DNA of 64,000 nucleotides, from NCBI GenBank assembly GCA_964508765.1, contig CAZDVD010000014.1:3578-67577 (forward strand), read 5' to 3'. The notes under the pieces are model-generated. The model did not search any database. It was not told where the DNA came from and saw only the letters and a list, made by a program, of their open reading frames with translations. Source of the DNA: JABMPR01 sp964508765. GTDB taxonomy: Bacteria; Fidelibacterota; UBA8477; JABMPR01. Positions 8,600-17,184 of the stretch are shown one piece after another (positions within the stretch are counted from its first letter, which is position 1; every line of letters begins with the position of its first letter). Position numbers and translations under genes: made by a program.

Positions 8600-9430
8600 A
8601 TGTCGTTAAAGAATATCATAAAACGTGCCCCCGTCACCATTATTGGAATTCCTGCTCTTGTAGGATTCACTCTGTATACCCACGATGTATTCATGGTGTT
8701 TTTCACAGTCGCTGGTCTACTTATTCTGGGTGAGGCTTATCGAATGTCCCGGCCAAATGGGACTGAGCCCAACGTCTGGGTAGGATACATCATTTATCTC
8801 GCTTTGGTGGGAGATCAACTCCTGGGAGACGGGAAAAATCTGGGCAGCATTTTAATTGTTTCCATTCTCATCCTCATGACCTGGGAAATGTTCCGCAAGA
8901 AATCCCATGTCATGGAGAATGTCGCCTCCACCTTTTTTGCTGCCATTTTTATCGGTATGGCCATGGCTTACTTTATTTTACTCCAACAACTTGGTTATGC
9001 CGGGCAGGGGGGACACATCGGTGGATATGCAGTACTCACTGTTTTCATTGGTGTCTGGACTTGTGACACCATGGCATATTTTGTTGGATCAGCCATCGGA
9101 AAGCACAAAGTTTTTCCTCGTGTGAGTCCCAATAAGAGCTGGGAAGGTTCCATTTCTGGTCTGATTGGTTCATTTATCGCGCTCATACTCATTGTAAAGG
9201 CAGGCTGGTTACCGGGTCTGGATTATACAGATGCTCTCATACTGGGATTAATAACCGGTGTTGCCGGTCAACTCGGTGACTTTGCTGAATCCCTGGTGAA
9301 ACGGGATGTGGGTGTAAAAGATTCATCCAACCTCTTACCTGGACATGGGGGAGCCTGGGATCGTCTGGATTCCATCCTCTTTGCAGCTCCGCTGAGTTAT
9401 CTGTATTTAACTTTTTTTGTGGGACTATAA
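8600..9430 (+). CDS. cdsA: Phosphatidate cytidylyltransferase
   Basis: Makes CDP-diacylglycerol from phosphatidate and CTP in the inner membrane, the branch point of phospholipid synthesis. The 276-residue protein has about seven membrane helices and carries the family signature near the end: SLVKRDVGVKDSSNLLPGHG followed by GAWDRLDS. The substitution of Ala-Trp in the usual HGGxxDR position is mild. SPNKSWEGSISG earlier is also characteristic. The start has no clear Shine-Dalgarno and lies just after a G-rich hairpin. The importer gene follows directly after its stop codon. Confidence 0.93.
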   Translation: MSLKNIIKRAPVTIIGIPALVGFTLYTHDVFMVFFTVAGLLILGEAYRMSRPNGTEPNVWVGYIIYLALVGDQLLGDGKNLGSILIVSILILMTWEMFRKKSHVMENVASTFFAAIFIGMAMAYFILLQQLGYAGQGGHIGGYAVLTVFIGVWTCDTMAYFVGSAIGKHKVFPRVSPNKSWEGSISGLIGSFIALILIVKAGWLPGLDYTDALILGLITGVAGQLGDFAESLVKRDVGVKDSSNLLPGHGGAWDRLDSILFAAPLSYLYLTFFVGL

Positions 9431-11278
9431 ATGAGCAGGTCCTTCCTGATCCAGTTCGCCATACTGGTTATTCTCATCATATTCACCAATCTTGGGCTCA
9501 GAAGTAAAGAAAATCTGCTGGATGATGAATTGGGGAGTGCCGGCGGAATAACTGTTGATCTAACAGGGGATGAAACAATTTTTGAAAGCAGCCCCACCGG
9601 AAAAGATACTCAAAAGGGTGGGATACTGGTTTTTGCAGAATCTGCACATCCCGAACATCTCAATACATTTACATCTACCTCTGCAGCTGCCACAAGGATT
9701 CTTGATAATATCTATGAGACACTACTGGGTTATGACTTCCAGACCTGGCGATATGATAAACCCGTTTTGGCGGAGAGCTTTTCGGTCAGTGACGATGGGT
9801 ATACGCTCACATTTAACATACGAAACAATGTCTACTGGCATGACGGTGAGCAACTTACGGCACATGATGTCTTGTTCTCCCTTAAAGCCATTTTAAACCC
9901 TTTTGTGGATAGCGCTCCAACCAGGAGTTCATTCCAAAAAGTGACCAGCGCCAGGACAGAGGGTGATTTCATTTTTAGTGTTACCAGTTCTGAGACACAC
10001 TTTCGAAATCAGGAGATCCTGGGAGGATTTCATATCATTCCCAAGCACATTTGGGATCCTGAAGGATTGTTAGATAGGTATTCAGTCGAAGATTTACTTA
10101 ATCCCTCAGTAACCCGGGAAGAGGCAGCCATCAAAGGCTTTGCCGATGCCTTCAATGTTCATCCTCAAGGAAGACCAGTAGGGGATGATGCAGAACCTAT
10201 CATAGGCTCAGGTCCATGGGTATTTGACAAATGGATTACTGGAGACTATATCTCATATGCTAGAAATACCAATTATTGGAATGCCGGTGAAACATATGAA
10301 GAAGGATTCTCTGAAGAGGGGGCCTATCTAGATAAAGTGATCGTCAAAGTCATCAGCGACGCTACAGCGCGATTGACAGCCCTCAAAGCTGGTGAATTGG
10401 ATTTTATCCCTAGAATGAGAGCTGTGCAGTACTTTACTCAAACGAACACCCCTGATTTTCTAGAAAGATTTCAAAAGGTGAGTTATGTGGTTCCTGCTTA
10501 CAGTTATGTCGGTTGGAATAATGATCGCCCCTATTTTAAAGACAAGCGTGTCCGTCAGGCCATGACCATGCTCATCGATCGGGACAACTACAATGAGAAT
10601 GTGGCTTACGGTTTAGGTATCCCAACCATTGGTCCATTCTACATCTACGGTAAACAATACAATCACAATATTGAGCGCTGGCCCTATGATCCTATCCGAG
10701 CTGTTGAACTCATTGAAGAGGCTGGCTGGATTGATCATGATGGAGATGGCATTCGGGACAAAGACGGTGTCCCTTTTAATTTTACCTTTTCGGTATCATC
10801 AGGCTCAACCAGTTCTAAATACCTCGCTTTGATGCTTAAGGAAGATTTACGTAAAGTCGGTATCGTAGTGAACATCAGGCAGTTAGAGTGGTCAGTTTAT
10901 GTTGAAAATCTCCGTGATCGACAGTTTGATGTGGTGTCTTTGTTGTGGATCGGAGGTCTGGAAATGGACCCCTACCAGATCTGGCATTCTGACAATATTG
11001 GAGATCGTGGATCCAACTATATGGGGTTCAAGCATGCCGAAGCTGACTCCCTTATTGAGGAAGCACGCTATGAGTTGGATGAGGAGAAGCGGAATGCCAT
11101 GTATTTTCGACTTCAAGAGATCTTCCATGAAGAACAGCCCTACACCTTTATGTTTTACCAGCGAGACCCAGGAGCATATTTGAAAGAATTTCATGGTGTC
11201 AAGTGGTTGCCTATTCGTCCAGGATATAAGGTGAATAGTTGGTGGCGTAATACTGCCAGAGTTGGAGCTACTTCCTGA
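9431..11278 (+). CDS. Peptide ABC transporter substrate-binding protein (SBP family 5, YejA-like)
   Basis: Periplasmic binding protein of 615 residues for oligopeptides or related compounds. It has an N-terminal membrane anchor or signal (about 5-22) without a lipobox, then the family 5 pattern: GGILVFAESAHPEHLNTF, DGYTLTFNIRNNVYWHDG (about 128-145) and VRQAMTMLIDRDNY. The ATG follows immediately after the cdsA stop and its own TGA overlaps the ATG of the permease by 1 bp, so translation is coupled. Length and the loop in the permease partner resemble the YejA branch. The ligand cannot be read from sequence. Confidence 0.9.
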   Translation: MSRSFLIQFAILVILIIFTNLGLRSKENLLDDELGSAGGITVDLTGDETIFESSPTGKDTQKGGILVFAESAHPEHLNTFTSTSAAATRILDNIYETLLGYDFQTWRYDKPVLAESFSVSDDGYTLTFNIRNNVYWHDGEQLTAHDVLFSLKAILNPFVDSAPTRSSFQKVTSARTEGDFIFSVTSSETHFRNQEILGGFHIIPKHIWDPEGLLDRYSVEDLLNPSVTREEAAIKGFADAFNVHPQGRPVGDDAEPIIGSGPWVFDKWITGDYISYARNTNYWNAGETYEEGFSEEGAYLDKVIVKVISDATARLTALKAGELDFIPRMRAVQYFTQTNTPDFLERFQKVSYVVPAYSYVGWNNDRPYFKDKRVRQAMTMLIDRDNYNENVAYGLGIPTIGPFYIYGKQYNHNIERWPYDPIRAVELIEEAGWIDHDGDGIRDKDGVPFNFTFSVSSGSTSSKYLALMLKEDLRKVGIVVNIRQLEWSVYVENLRDRQFDVVSLLWIGGLEMDPYQIWHSDNIGDRGSNYMGFKHAEADSLIEEARYELDEEKRNAMYFRLQEIFHEEQPYTFMFYQRDPGAYLKEFHGVKWLPIRPGYKVNSWWRNTARVGATS

Positions 11279-12663
11279 TGTGGCGCTATTTCCTAAAAAG
11301 GATTCTCTTAATCTTTCCAACTCTGTTTGGAATATCTATAATCACTTTTTTAATCATTAAGCTCGCACCAGGTGATCCCACGGCCATGAAGATGGGTAAT
11401 CAGCAGTCCGGATTGGCTTCGGATCAGAACCTGGCAAAACAGATGATAGAGCAGACCAGAGAGATTTATGGTCTGGATAAACCCTTATTGCTCAACTTTG
11501 TTATTTTCAATGTGGAAGATAATTGGGAAGCCGTTCAGAACTACCTCTCTGAGGGACAGGCGCTTAGCGGACGTGATTATGATGATATTGTAGAGCCTCT
11601 CAAACAAGCCGATGAAGTGGCAGTTCCATTTTTGGTTGGCCTCCTCGAGTCGGATGATCTCACAAGTGACGAGACCACCGTAGTCCTGGAAATTCTGACT
11701 ATTAAGCAAAAGTTAAGTATCAGTGCTGAAATGAGTGTAGAAAAGCAGTTGGAATACATTCAGAACTGGTGGTATGGGGGAACCGATTCCACCGGCGTAG
11801 TACGAAATGCAGCCCGTGATACCTATCAGTTCACTGGTTTTCAGAAATTTAAAAAGATTTTTACCGAGGCTCAGTATCCACGCTGGTTAGTCAACATGAT
11901 GACCCTCGAATTTGGTACTTCCATAAAGGATAATCGTCCAGTCTGGGATCACATCAAAGAGAGCGTGCCAGTATCCCTGATTTTTACGTTCACTTCCTTT
12001 ATCCTGGCTTATCTGATTGCTATCCCTCTTGGCATTTATTCAGCGACACATCAATATTCAACAGGGGATAAGGTTACAACGGTGATTCTGTTTATTCTGT
12101 ATTCCCTGCCAAACTTCTGGGTTGCCACGATGGCCATTGTGTTCTTTGGGGGCGGAGATTTCTTCGATGTTTTCCCTGTATCCGGATTACATAGTCTGGG
12201 AGCCAGCGAGATGGGTACCTGGAATTATTTGGTGGATATGGCTCATCATGTCATATTGCCACTATTGATCTGGACTTATGGGTCTTTCTCAGCACTTTCC
12301 CGCTATATGCGTGGATCCATGCTGGAAGTGATTCGCCAGGACTACATACGAACGGCCAGGGCAAAAGGTCTCAGTGAGCGCGTCGTTACCTACAAACATG
12401 CTTTAAGAAACTCTTTAATCCCCATTATCACCATGTTGGCCAATCTTTTACCCCTGGCGATTTCAGGTTCGATCATCATAGAGTCGATTTTTTCAATACC
12501 CGGCATGGGTCAGCTCAGCTTCAATGCTGTGCTATCTAGGGACTACCCAATTATTATGGCAGTAACCACAATCTCGGCCATGCTCACATTATTTGGTATT
12601 CTACTTTCTGATTTATTATATGCAATTGTTGATCCCCGTATCACCTTTGAGGAGAAGCGCTAA
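11278..12663 (+). CDS. Peptide ABC transporter permease, YejB/DppB type, with HEAT-like insertion
   Basis: Inner-membrane permease of 461 residues, about 110-130 longer than usual DppB proteins. The core is normal: first helix LLIFPTLFGISIITFLIIKL, then APGDP, and the EAA loop YIRTARAKGLSERVVTYKHA (about 358-377) where the ATPase docks. The extra length lies between helix 1 and helix 2 (about residues 70-195), in the periplasm. Part of it reads like a HEAT repeat (EVAVPFLVGLLESDD, then TTVVLEILTIKQKL). It overlaps both neighbours by 1 bp. The insertion may contact the binding protein. Confidence 0.88.
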   Translation: MWRYFLKRILLIFPTLFGISIITFLIIKLAPGDPTAMKMGNQQSGLASDQNLAKQMIEQTREIYGLDKPLLLNFVIFNVEDNWEAVQNYLSEGQALSGRDYDDIVEPLKQADEVAVPFLVGLLESDDLTSDETTVVLEILTIKQKLSISAEMSVEKQLEYIQNWWYGGTDSTGVVRNAARDTYQFTGFQKFKKIFTEAQYPRWLVNMMTLEFGTSIKDNRPVWDHIKESVPVSLIFTFTSFILAYLIAIPLGIYSATHQYSTGDKVTTVILFILYSLPNFWVATMAIVFFGGGDFFDVFPVSGLHSLGASEMGTWNYLVDMAHHVILPLLIWTYGSFSALSRYMRGSMLEVIRQDYIRTARAKGLSERVVTYKHALRNSLIPIITMLANLLPLAISGSIIIESIFSIPGMGQLSFNAVLSRDYPIIMAVTTISAMLTLFGILLSDLLYAIVDPRITFEEKR

Positions 12664-13697
12664 TGTCAGAGATGGCACCAGCACGCACCTACTCTCAAAT
12701 AGTAGGATCTCAGTTCCGTAAGAACAGACTCGCGGTGATTTCATTGCACATTATCTATGTGCTGCTATTCATCTTTATCTTTGCTGATTTCCTGGCCAAT
12801 GATAAACCCATTGTCATGCGCTATCAGGGCAGTACCTATTTCCCGGTATTCAGGGAATATGGTGTGAACTGGTTTGGGATGAATTGGCAGGATGCCTTTA
12901 AGAGTCAGCAATTTAAAATATTAGAAGATAAATATGGGGAGGGGGATTGGGCGATTTACCCTGTTATACCTTACTCATCTACGGAGTACAATCTTAAGGT
13001 CAAATTGCAACCACCCAGCAGAGCGCACATTTTTGGAACCGATGAATTGGGTCGGGATGTTTTGTCCCAGATGATTCATGGTGCCCGGGTGAGCTTGCTG
13101 GTGGGATTTGTTGCTGTGGCCATCTATGTATTCATTGGAGTCATCCTGGGAGCATTGGCAGGATTCTATGGCGGTGTAATTGATATTGTTATCCAGAGAT
13201 TGATTGAAATAATGATTACCTTTCCCCGAATGTTTCTTATCATTACCATCGTTGCAGTGATGGAGACACAGTCCATCATAAATATTATGATCATATTGGG
13301 TCTGACCGGCTGGACGGGGGTTGCTCGATTCACCAGGGGCGAATTTTTGAAAGTTAAGAATGAAGATTATGTGGTTGCTGCTAAAGCGCTGGGTTACAGA
13401 GACTTCCGAACTATCTTCAGGCACGTATTACCCAATACATTGACACCGGTACTGGTGACGGCAACTTTTGGTGTTGCAGCTGCCATACTCATCGAATCTG
13501 GCTTGAGTTTTCTGGGCTTTGGCGCCCCGCCTGAACAGGCAACCTGGGGTTCATTGTTGAGTAGTGCCAGAGATACACTGCCTACTGGTTGGTGGTTGAC
13601 AACATTTCCAGGATTGGCCATTTTTATCACAGTGACTGTGTACAATTTGGTTGGTGAGGGATTACGAGATGCATTGGATCCCCGCCTCAAGCAATAA
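12663..13697 (+). CDS. Peptide ABC transporter permease, YejE/DppC type
   Basis: Second permease subunit, 344 residues. Between helix 1 and the core it has a loop beginning NDKPIVMRYQGSTYFPVF, the hallmark of the YejE branch, followed by FGTDELGRDVLSQMIHGAR, the standard DppC block. The EAA loop is NEDYVVAAKALGYRDFRTIF (about 236-255). It ends the cdsA-binding protein-permease-permease operon. No DppD/DppF or YejF ATPase gene follows: the next gene encodes a GlmL-type ATPase and is separated by a repeat element. The ATPase must be encoded elsewhere or be shared. Confidence 0.9.
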   Translation: MSEMAPARTYSQIVGSQFRKNRLAVISLHIIYVLLFIFIFADFLANDKPIVMRYQGSTYFPVFREYGVNWFGMNWQDAFKSQQFKILEDKYGEGDWAIYPVIPYSSTEYNLKVKLQPPSRAHIFGTDELGRDVLSQMIHGARVSLLVGFVAVAIYVFIGVILGALAGFYGGVIDIVIQRLIEIMITFPRMFLIITIVAVMETQSIINIMIILGLTGWTGVARFTRGEFLKVKNEDYVVAAKALGYRDFRTIFRHVLPNTLTPVLVTATFGVAAAILIESGLSFLGFGAPPEQATWGSLLSSARDTLPTGWWLTTFPGLAIFITVTVYNLVGEGLRDALDPRLKQ

Positions 13698-13709
13698 CGA
13701 AAAATTTTA

Positions 13710-13850
13710 AGACGCAGCAAGATTCAAAAGAAGAAGTATTTCGCAAAGATCGCCCGCCTGCGTATAACTTTGTGCGGGCAGGCAAAGCCGTAGAGGGTGA
13801 TTAGGGCAAAAGAGAAAAATATAGGTTTTAATACATTTTACTCTGCGTCT
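13710..13850. repeat. Intergenic element with 8-bp terminal inverted repeats and inner hairpin
   Basis: AGACGCAG (13710-13717) and its exact reverse complement CTGCGTCT (13843-13850) bound a 141-bp non-coding segment. Inside lies an imperfect GC-rich stem, GCCCGCCTGCG (13752-13762) against TGCGGGCAGGC (13773-13783), with one mismatch and two wobble pairs. The flank GCGTCTCTGTAATCTCAGCGAGAGG resembles the GCGTCTxTGCG type of intergenic repeat seen in many bacterial genomes. No transposase is encoded. It separates the importer operon from the GlmL operon. Confidence 0.5.
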
Positions 13851-13889
13851 CTGTAATCTCAGCGAGAGGAAAAATAAAGGACGGAAATA

Positions 13890-15731
13890 GTGGCTGGTAA
13901 AAAACTTAAAACTATTCTGGCAACAGATTGTGGTTCGACCACGACCAAAGCTATCCTGATTGAATTGACCGATGAGGGATATCGCTTAAAAACAAGAGGG
14001 GAAGCCCCCACAACTGTGGAAGCTCCCTTCGAGGATGTCACCAAGGGTGTTCTCAATGCCATCATGGAGGTTGAAGAACTCTCCGGCATGAAGATTCTTG
14101 ACGGTGATCAGATCATTCATCCCATGAAGGATGACAATACAGGGGTAGATGTGTATGTATCCACATCATCTGCAGGTGGTGGTCTTCAAATGATGGTAGC
14201 TGGCGTGGTGAAAGCGATGACCGGTGAAAGTGCTGAACGTGCTGCACTGGGAGCTGGATCCATTGTGATGGATGTGCTGGCCTCAAATGATGGTCGACTA
14301 CCTCACCAGAAAATTGAACGTATTCGTCAACTGCGCCCTGATATGATATTGCTGTCAGGTGGCATTGATGGTGGAACCGTATCTCACGTTGTGGAATTGG
14401 CTGAAATCCTGGCTGCAGCCAATCCCAAGCCACGATTAGGTCAAAATTACAAATTGCCCGTCATTTATGCCGGCAACAAAAAGGCTCAGGATAATATTGT
14501 TGCAACGCTGGGTGAAATGACCGATTTGGATCTCATTGAAAATATCAGGCCCGTTTTAGAAGTTGAAAACCTCGGACCAGCCAGGGATAAAATCCATGAC
14601 CTCTTTATGGAGCACGTCATGGCCCAGGCACCTGGTTACAAAAAATTGATGTCCTGGACAGATGCACCTATTATGCCTACGCCTGGAGCAGTGGGTTCAC
14701 TCATTGAGATGGTGGCTAAAAAGGAGAATATATCTGTAGTTGGTGTTGATATTGGTGGAGCTACCACCGATATCTTTTCAGTATTTCAGGGACAATTTAA
14801 CCGTACTGTGAGTGCCAATTTGGGCATGAGCTATTCAGTATGCAATGTCCTGGCAGAGGCAACTCTTGAAAACGTCCTGCGCTGGGTTCCCATAGATATT
14901 GACGAAGGTACCCTGACCAATCGGATTGGTAACAAAATGATCCGACCTACGACGGTTCCTCAATCACTCGAAGAATTGATTATTGAACAGGCTATCGCTC
15001 GCGAGGCTTTGCGCTTGTCATTTATCCAACATAAATCTTTTGCTGTCAAGCTGAAAGGGGTACAACAGGAAAGAACCATTTCTGATGCCTTTGATCAGTC
15101 TGGTTCAGGTGAAACCCTGGTTGATATGATGGAATTGGATCTCCTGGTTGGGTCAGGTGGCGTCCTATCTCACGCTCCCCGTAGAGAACAGGCCATGCGT
15201 ATGATGATCGATGCCTTTGTTCCAGAGGGTATTACTCAACTGGCTGTTGATTCAATCTTTATGATGCCTCAATTGGGTGTTATGGCGAACATAGAGAATG
15301 CCGATATGGCTGAAGATGCCCACAAGGCTGCTGTAGAAGTATTTGAGAAGGATTGCTTAATTCGCCTGGGGACGTGTATTGCTCCACTGGGTAAACCCAA
15401 ACCGGGATCACTGATTTTAACAGCAGAATTTGATCTTCCTGGTGAAGGTAAAAAGGTGGTAGAGTTGAAGCAGGGTGAAATCATTGTCATTCCTGCACCC
15501 TATCAAGCTATCAATGCCAAGTTGACACCAGCGAAACACATGTCCATTGGAAAAGATAAAGGTGAGTCCCATGAAACTGATATCTATGGTGGAACCGTCG
15601 GCTTGATTTTTGACGGACGAGGTCGACCTTTTGAGCTCAGCACAGAAAAATCAAAACGCATAGAAAATTTGCTTAAGTGGTCCAGGTCAACGAATGAATA
15701 CCCAGACACTCATTTACGGGGAGGAGAATAG
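13890..15731 (+). CDS. GlmL/MutL-family ASKHA ATPase
   Basis: Protein of 613 residues with two actin/Hsp70-type phosphate loops: DCGSTTTKA (13-21) near the start and VVGVDIGGATTDIFSV at about 285-300; LLVGSGGVLSHAP (about 418-430) fits the adenosine motif. This layout is that of the MutL/GlmL family, named after a putative glutamate mutase chaperone. No mutase subunit gene is in the window, so that name is probably misleading here. The start is GTG with AAAGGACGG upstream. It opens a run of seven same-strand genes, most of them encoding membrane proteins, suggesting it energises or assembles a membrane complex. Confidence 0.8.
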   Translation: MAGKKLKTILATDCGSTTTKAILIELTDEGYRLKTRGEAPTTVEAPFEDVTKGVLNAIMEVEELSGMKILDGDQIIHPMKDDNTGVDVYVSTSSAGGGLQMMVAGVVKAMTGESAERAALGAGSIVMDVLASNDGRLPHQKIERIRQLRPDMILLSGGIDGGTVSHVVELAEILAAANPKPRLGQNYKLPVIYAGNKKAQDNIVATLGEMTDLDLIENIRPVLEVENLGPARDKIHDLFMEHVMAQAPGYKKLMSWTDAPIMPTPGAVGSLIEMVAKKENISVVGVDIGGATTDIFSVFQGQFNRTVSANLGMSYSVCNVLAEATLENVLRWVPIDIDEGTLTNRIGNKMIRPTTVPQSLEELIIEQAIAREALRLSFIQHKSFAVKLKGVQQERTISDAFDQSGSGETLVDMMELDLLVGSGGVLSHAPRREQAMRMMIDAFVPEGITQLAVDSIFMMPQLGVMANIENADMAEDAHKAAVEVFEKDCLIRLGTCIAPLGKPKPGSLILTAEFDLPGEGKKVVELKQGEIIVIPAPYQAINAKLTPAKHMSIGKDKGESHETDIYGGTVGLIFDGRGRPFELSTEKSKRIENLLKWSRSTNEYPDTHLRGGE

Positions 15732-15734
15732 ATT

Positions 15735-16862
15735 ATGGCCCATTCATATACTCCCGGACTAAAAGTCCTCCATGAAACCAAAGTTAGAAAAGACAGAATC
15801 CTACCCTTGAAAGGGGAGGTGGTCGTTGAAGCCAATGCTTTAGTCACCCCAGATGATATCGTTGCCCGTACCCATTTGCCAGGAAATGTACAGATGTTAA
15901 ATGTCGGTAGTCTATTAAACATAGATCCAACCGATGTTGAGGCCGTGATGCAAAAACCCATTGGTTCAAAGTTTGCTAAGGGCGAAATGATTGCTGAAAC
16001 CAAGGGACTCTTTGGATTTTTTAAATCGAAGGTGATGTCTCCCCTCGATTGTACCTTAGAGTCCATTTCCTCAATTACTGGTCAAGTAGTCCTCCGTGAT
16101 GCACCCATCCCTGTTGAGGTAGATGCCTATATCCGAGGTATAGTGTCTGAGGTTGTTCCTGAAGAAGGTGTTATCATCGAGACCGAGGCGGTTTTTATAC
16201 AGGGAATTTTCGGAATTGGTGGTGAAAGCAGGGGGGAGCTAGTTGTGGTAACAGAAAACCGCGAGGATGAGCTTACCTCAGATATGATCAAACCTGAACA
16301 TGCCGGAAAAGTGCTGGTAGGTGGATCATTTATTAGTTTGTCTGCCTACAAAAAAGCCCTCAGTATGAAGGTTGCCGGAGTCGTCGTGGGTGGTTTCAAT
16401 TATTTTGATTTGGAAGAAATTCTAGGATACACACTGGGTGTTGCCATTACTGGCTCTGAGGATTTGGTGACATCCCTGGTTCTCACCGAAGGCTATGGTG
16501 AGATTCGAATGGGATCAAGAACCTTCGATTTGCTCAAAAAACACCATGGAAAATTTACATCAATTAATGGCGCCACTCAGATTCGAGCTGGTGTCATTCG
16601 TCCTGAGATTGTGATTCCATTGAATGCAGAGGACATCAAAGGGGATGTCCATGCCGTTAAGATTAATGAAGGTATCCAGGCTGGAAGTCTGGTCCGAGTT
16701 ATTCGGGCACCTTACTTCGGTCGTATCGGAACTGTAGTCTCACTTCCACCTGAATTACAGAAGATGGAATCCGAGACGATGGTGAGGGTGGCTGAAATCC
16801 AGATTGATGATCAGGTTATGGTTATACCACGCGCTAACCTGGAGATGGTCGAAACTGATTAA
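15735..16862 (+). CDS. Conserved hypothetical with barrel-sandwich and KOW-like motifs
   Basis: Soluble protein of 375 residues starting 3 bp after the ATPase gene with GGGGAGGAG just upstream. The N-terminal half (about 20-150) is all beta, with a hybrid-motif look: KGEMIAETKGLFGFFKSKVM, then SPLDCTLESI. A central block reads VFIQGIFGIGGESRGEL. The C-terminal 60 residues form a KOW-like strand-turn: GSLVRVIRAPYFGRIGTVVS. No catalytic residues stand out. The resemblance to RnfC-like or biotinyl-like barrels is structural guesswork. Tight linkage to the GlmL-type ATPase and the DUF6754-like protein indicates a shared function. Confidence 0.72.
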   Translation: MAHSYTPGLKVLHETKVRKDRILPLKGEVVVEANALVTPDDIVARTHLPGNVQMLNVGSLLNIDPTDVEAVMQKPIGSKFAKGEMIAETKGLFGFFKSKVMSPLDCTLESISSITGQVVLRDAPIPVEVDAYIRGIVSEVVPEEGVIIETEAVFIQGIFGIGGESRGELVVVTENREDELTSDMIKPEHAGKVLVGGSFISLSAYKKALSMKVAGVVVGGFNYFDLEEILGYTLGVAITGSEDLVTSLVLTEGYGEIRMGSRTFDLLKKHHGKFTSINGATQIRAGVIRPEIVIPLNAEDIKGDVHAVKINEGIQAGSLVRVIRAPYFGRIGTVVSLPPELQKMESETMVRVAEIQIDDQVMVIPRANLEMVETD

Positions 16863-16890
16863 AACACAAGAAATACCAATCGTACCGACC

Positions 16891-17184
16891 ATGTCTGCAG
16901 AGGATTTGGCTTTCATTGAGCGTATAGCCAAAAGGATATATGACACCGGTTTTATTACCCCCGCTGTCTTTGCATTGGAAATGGTTAAACCTTTAGCTTT
17001 GTTAGGCAGTCATACCATGATATTTTTTGGACCTGTTGTAAGCGCCTTTATCAAAGCAGATGGGTATTATAAAGCTGCCGAGTTGTTTGAAGAACCGAGT
17101 AATGTCGAGTTATTGATCTCAAGACTTGAACAACTGGAACAAGAGCATAAAAACAAACAAACGGAGAAGCACAGTGAAAGATAA
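16891..17184 (+). CDS. Small hypothetical protein, helical
   Basis: A protein of 97 residues beginning MSAEDLAFIERIAKRIYDTG. The longer upstream frame overlaps the previous gene and has no start signal, so 16891 was chosen, although no Shine-Dalgarno precedes it either. A weakly hydrophobic central segment (about 22-55: VFALEMVKPLALLGSHTMIF) could be a membrane helix or a buried amphipathic helix. The end is a charged coiled-coil-like helix (LISRLEQLEQEHKNK). It overlaps the next gene by 11 bp. It is probably an accessory subunit of the complex encoded by this cluster. Confidence 0.65.
   Translation: MSAEDLAFIERIAKRIYDTGFITPAVFALEMVKPLALLGSHTMIFFGPVVSAFIKADGYYKAAELFEEPSNVELLISRLEQLEQEHKNKQTEKHSER

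Noticed and set aside
8217..8609. Several overlapping short frames on both strands before cdsA
   Set aside because: No start signals or recognisable domains and conflicting strands; treated as a non-coding gap.
13890..15731. Glutamate mutase system
   Set aside because: Only the GlmL/MutL-type ATPase is present; no mutase subunits (MutS/MutE types) are encoded nearby.
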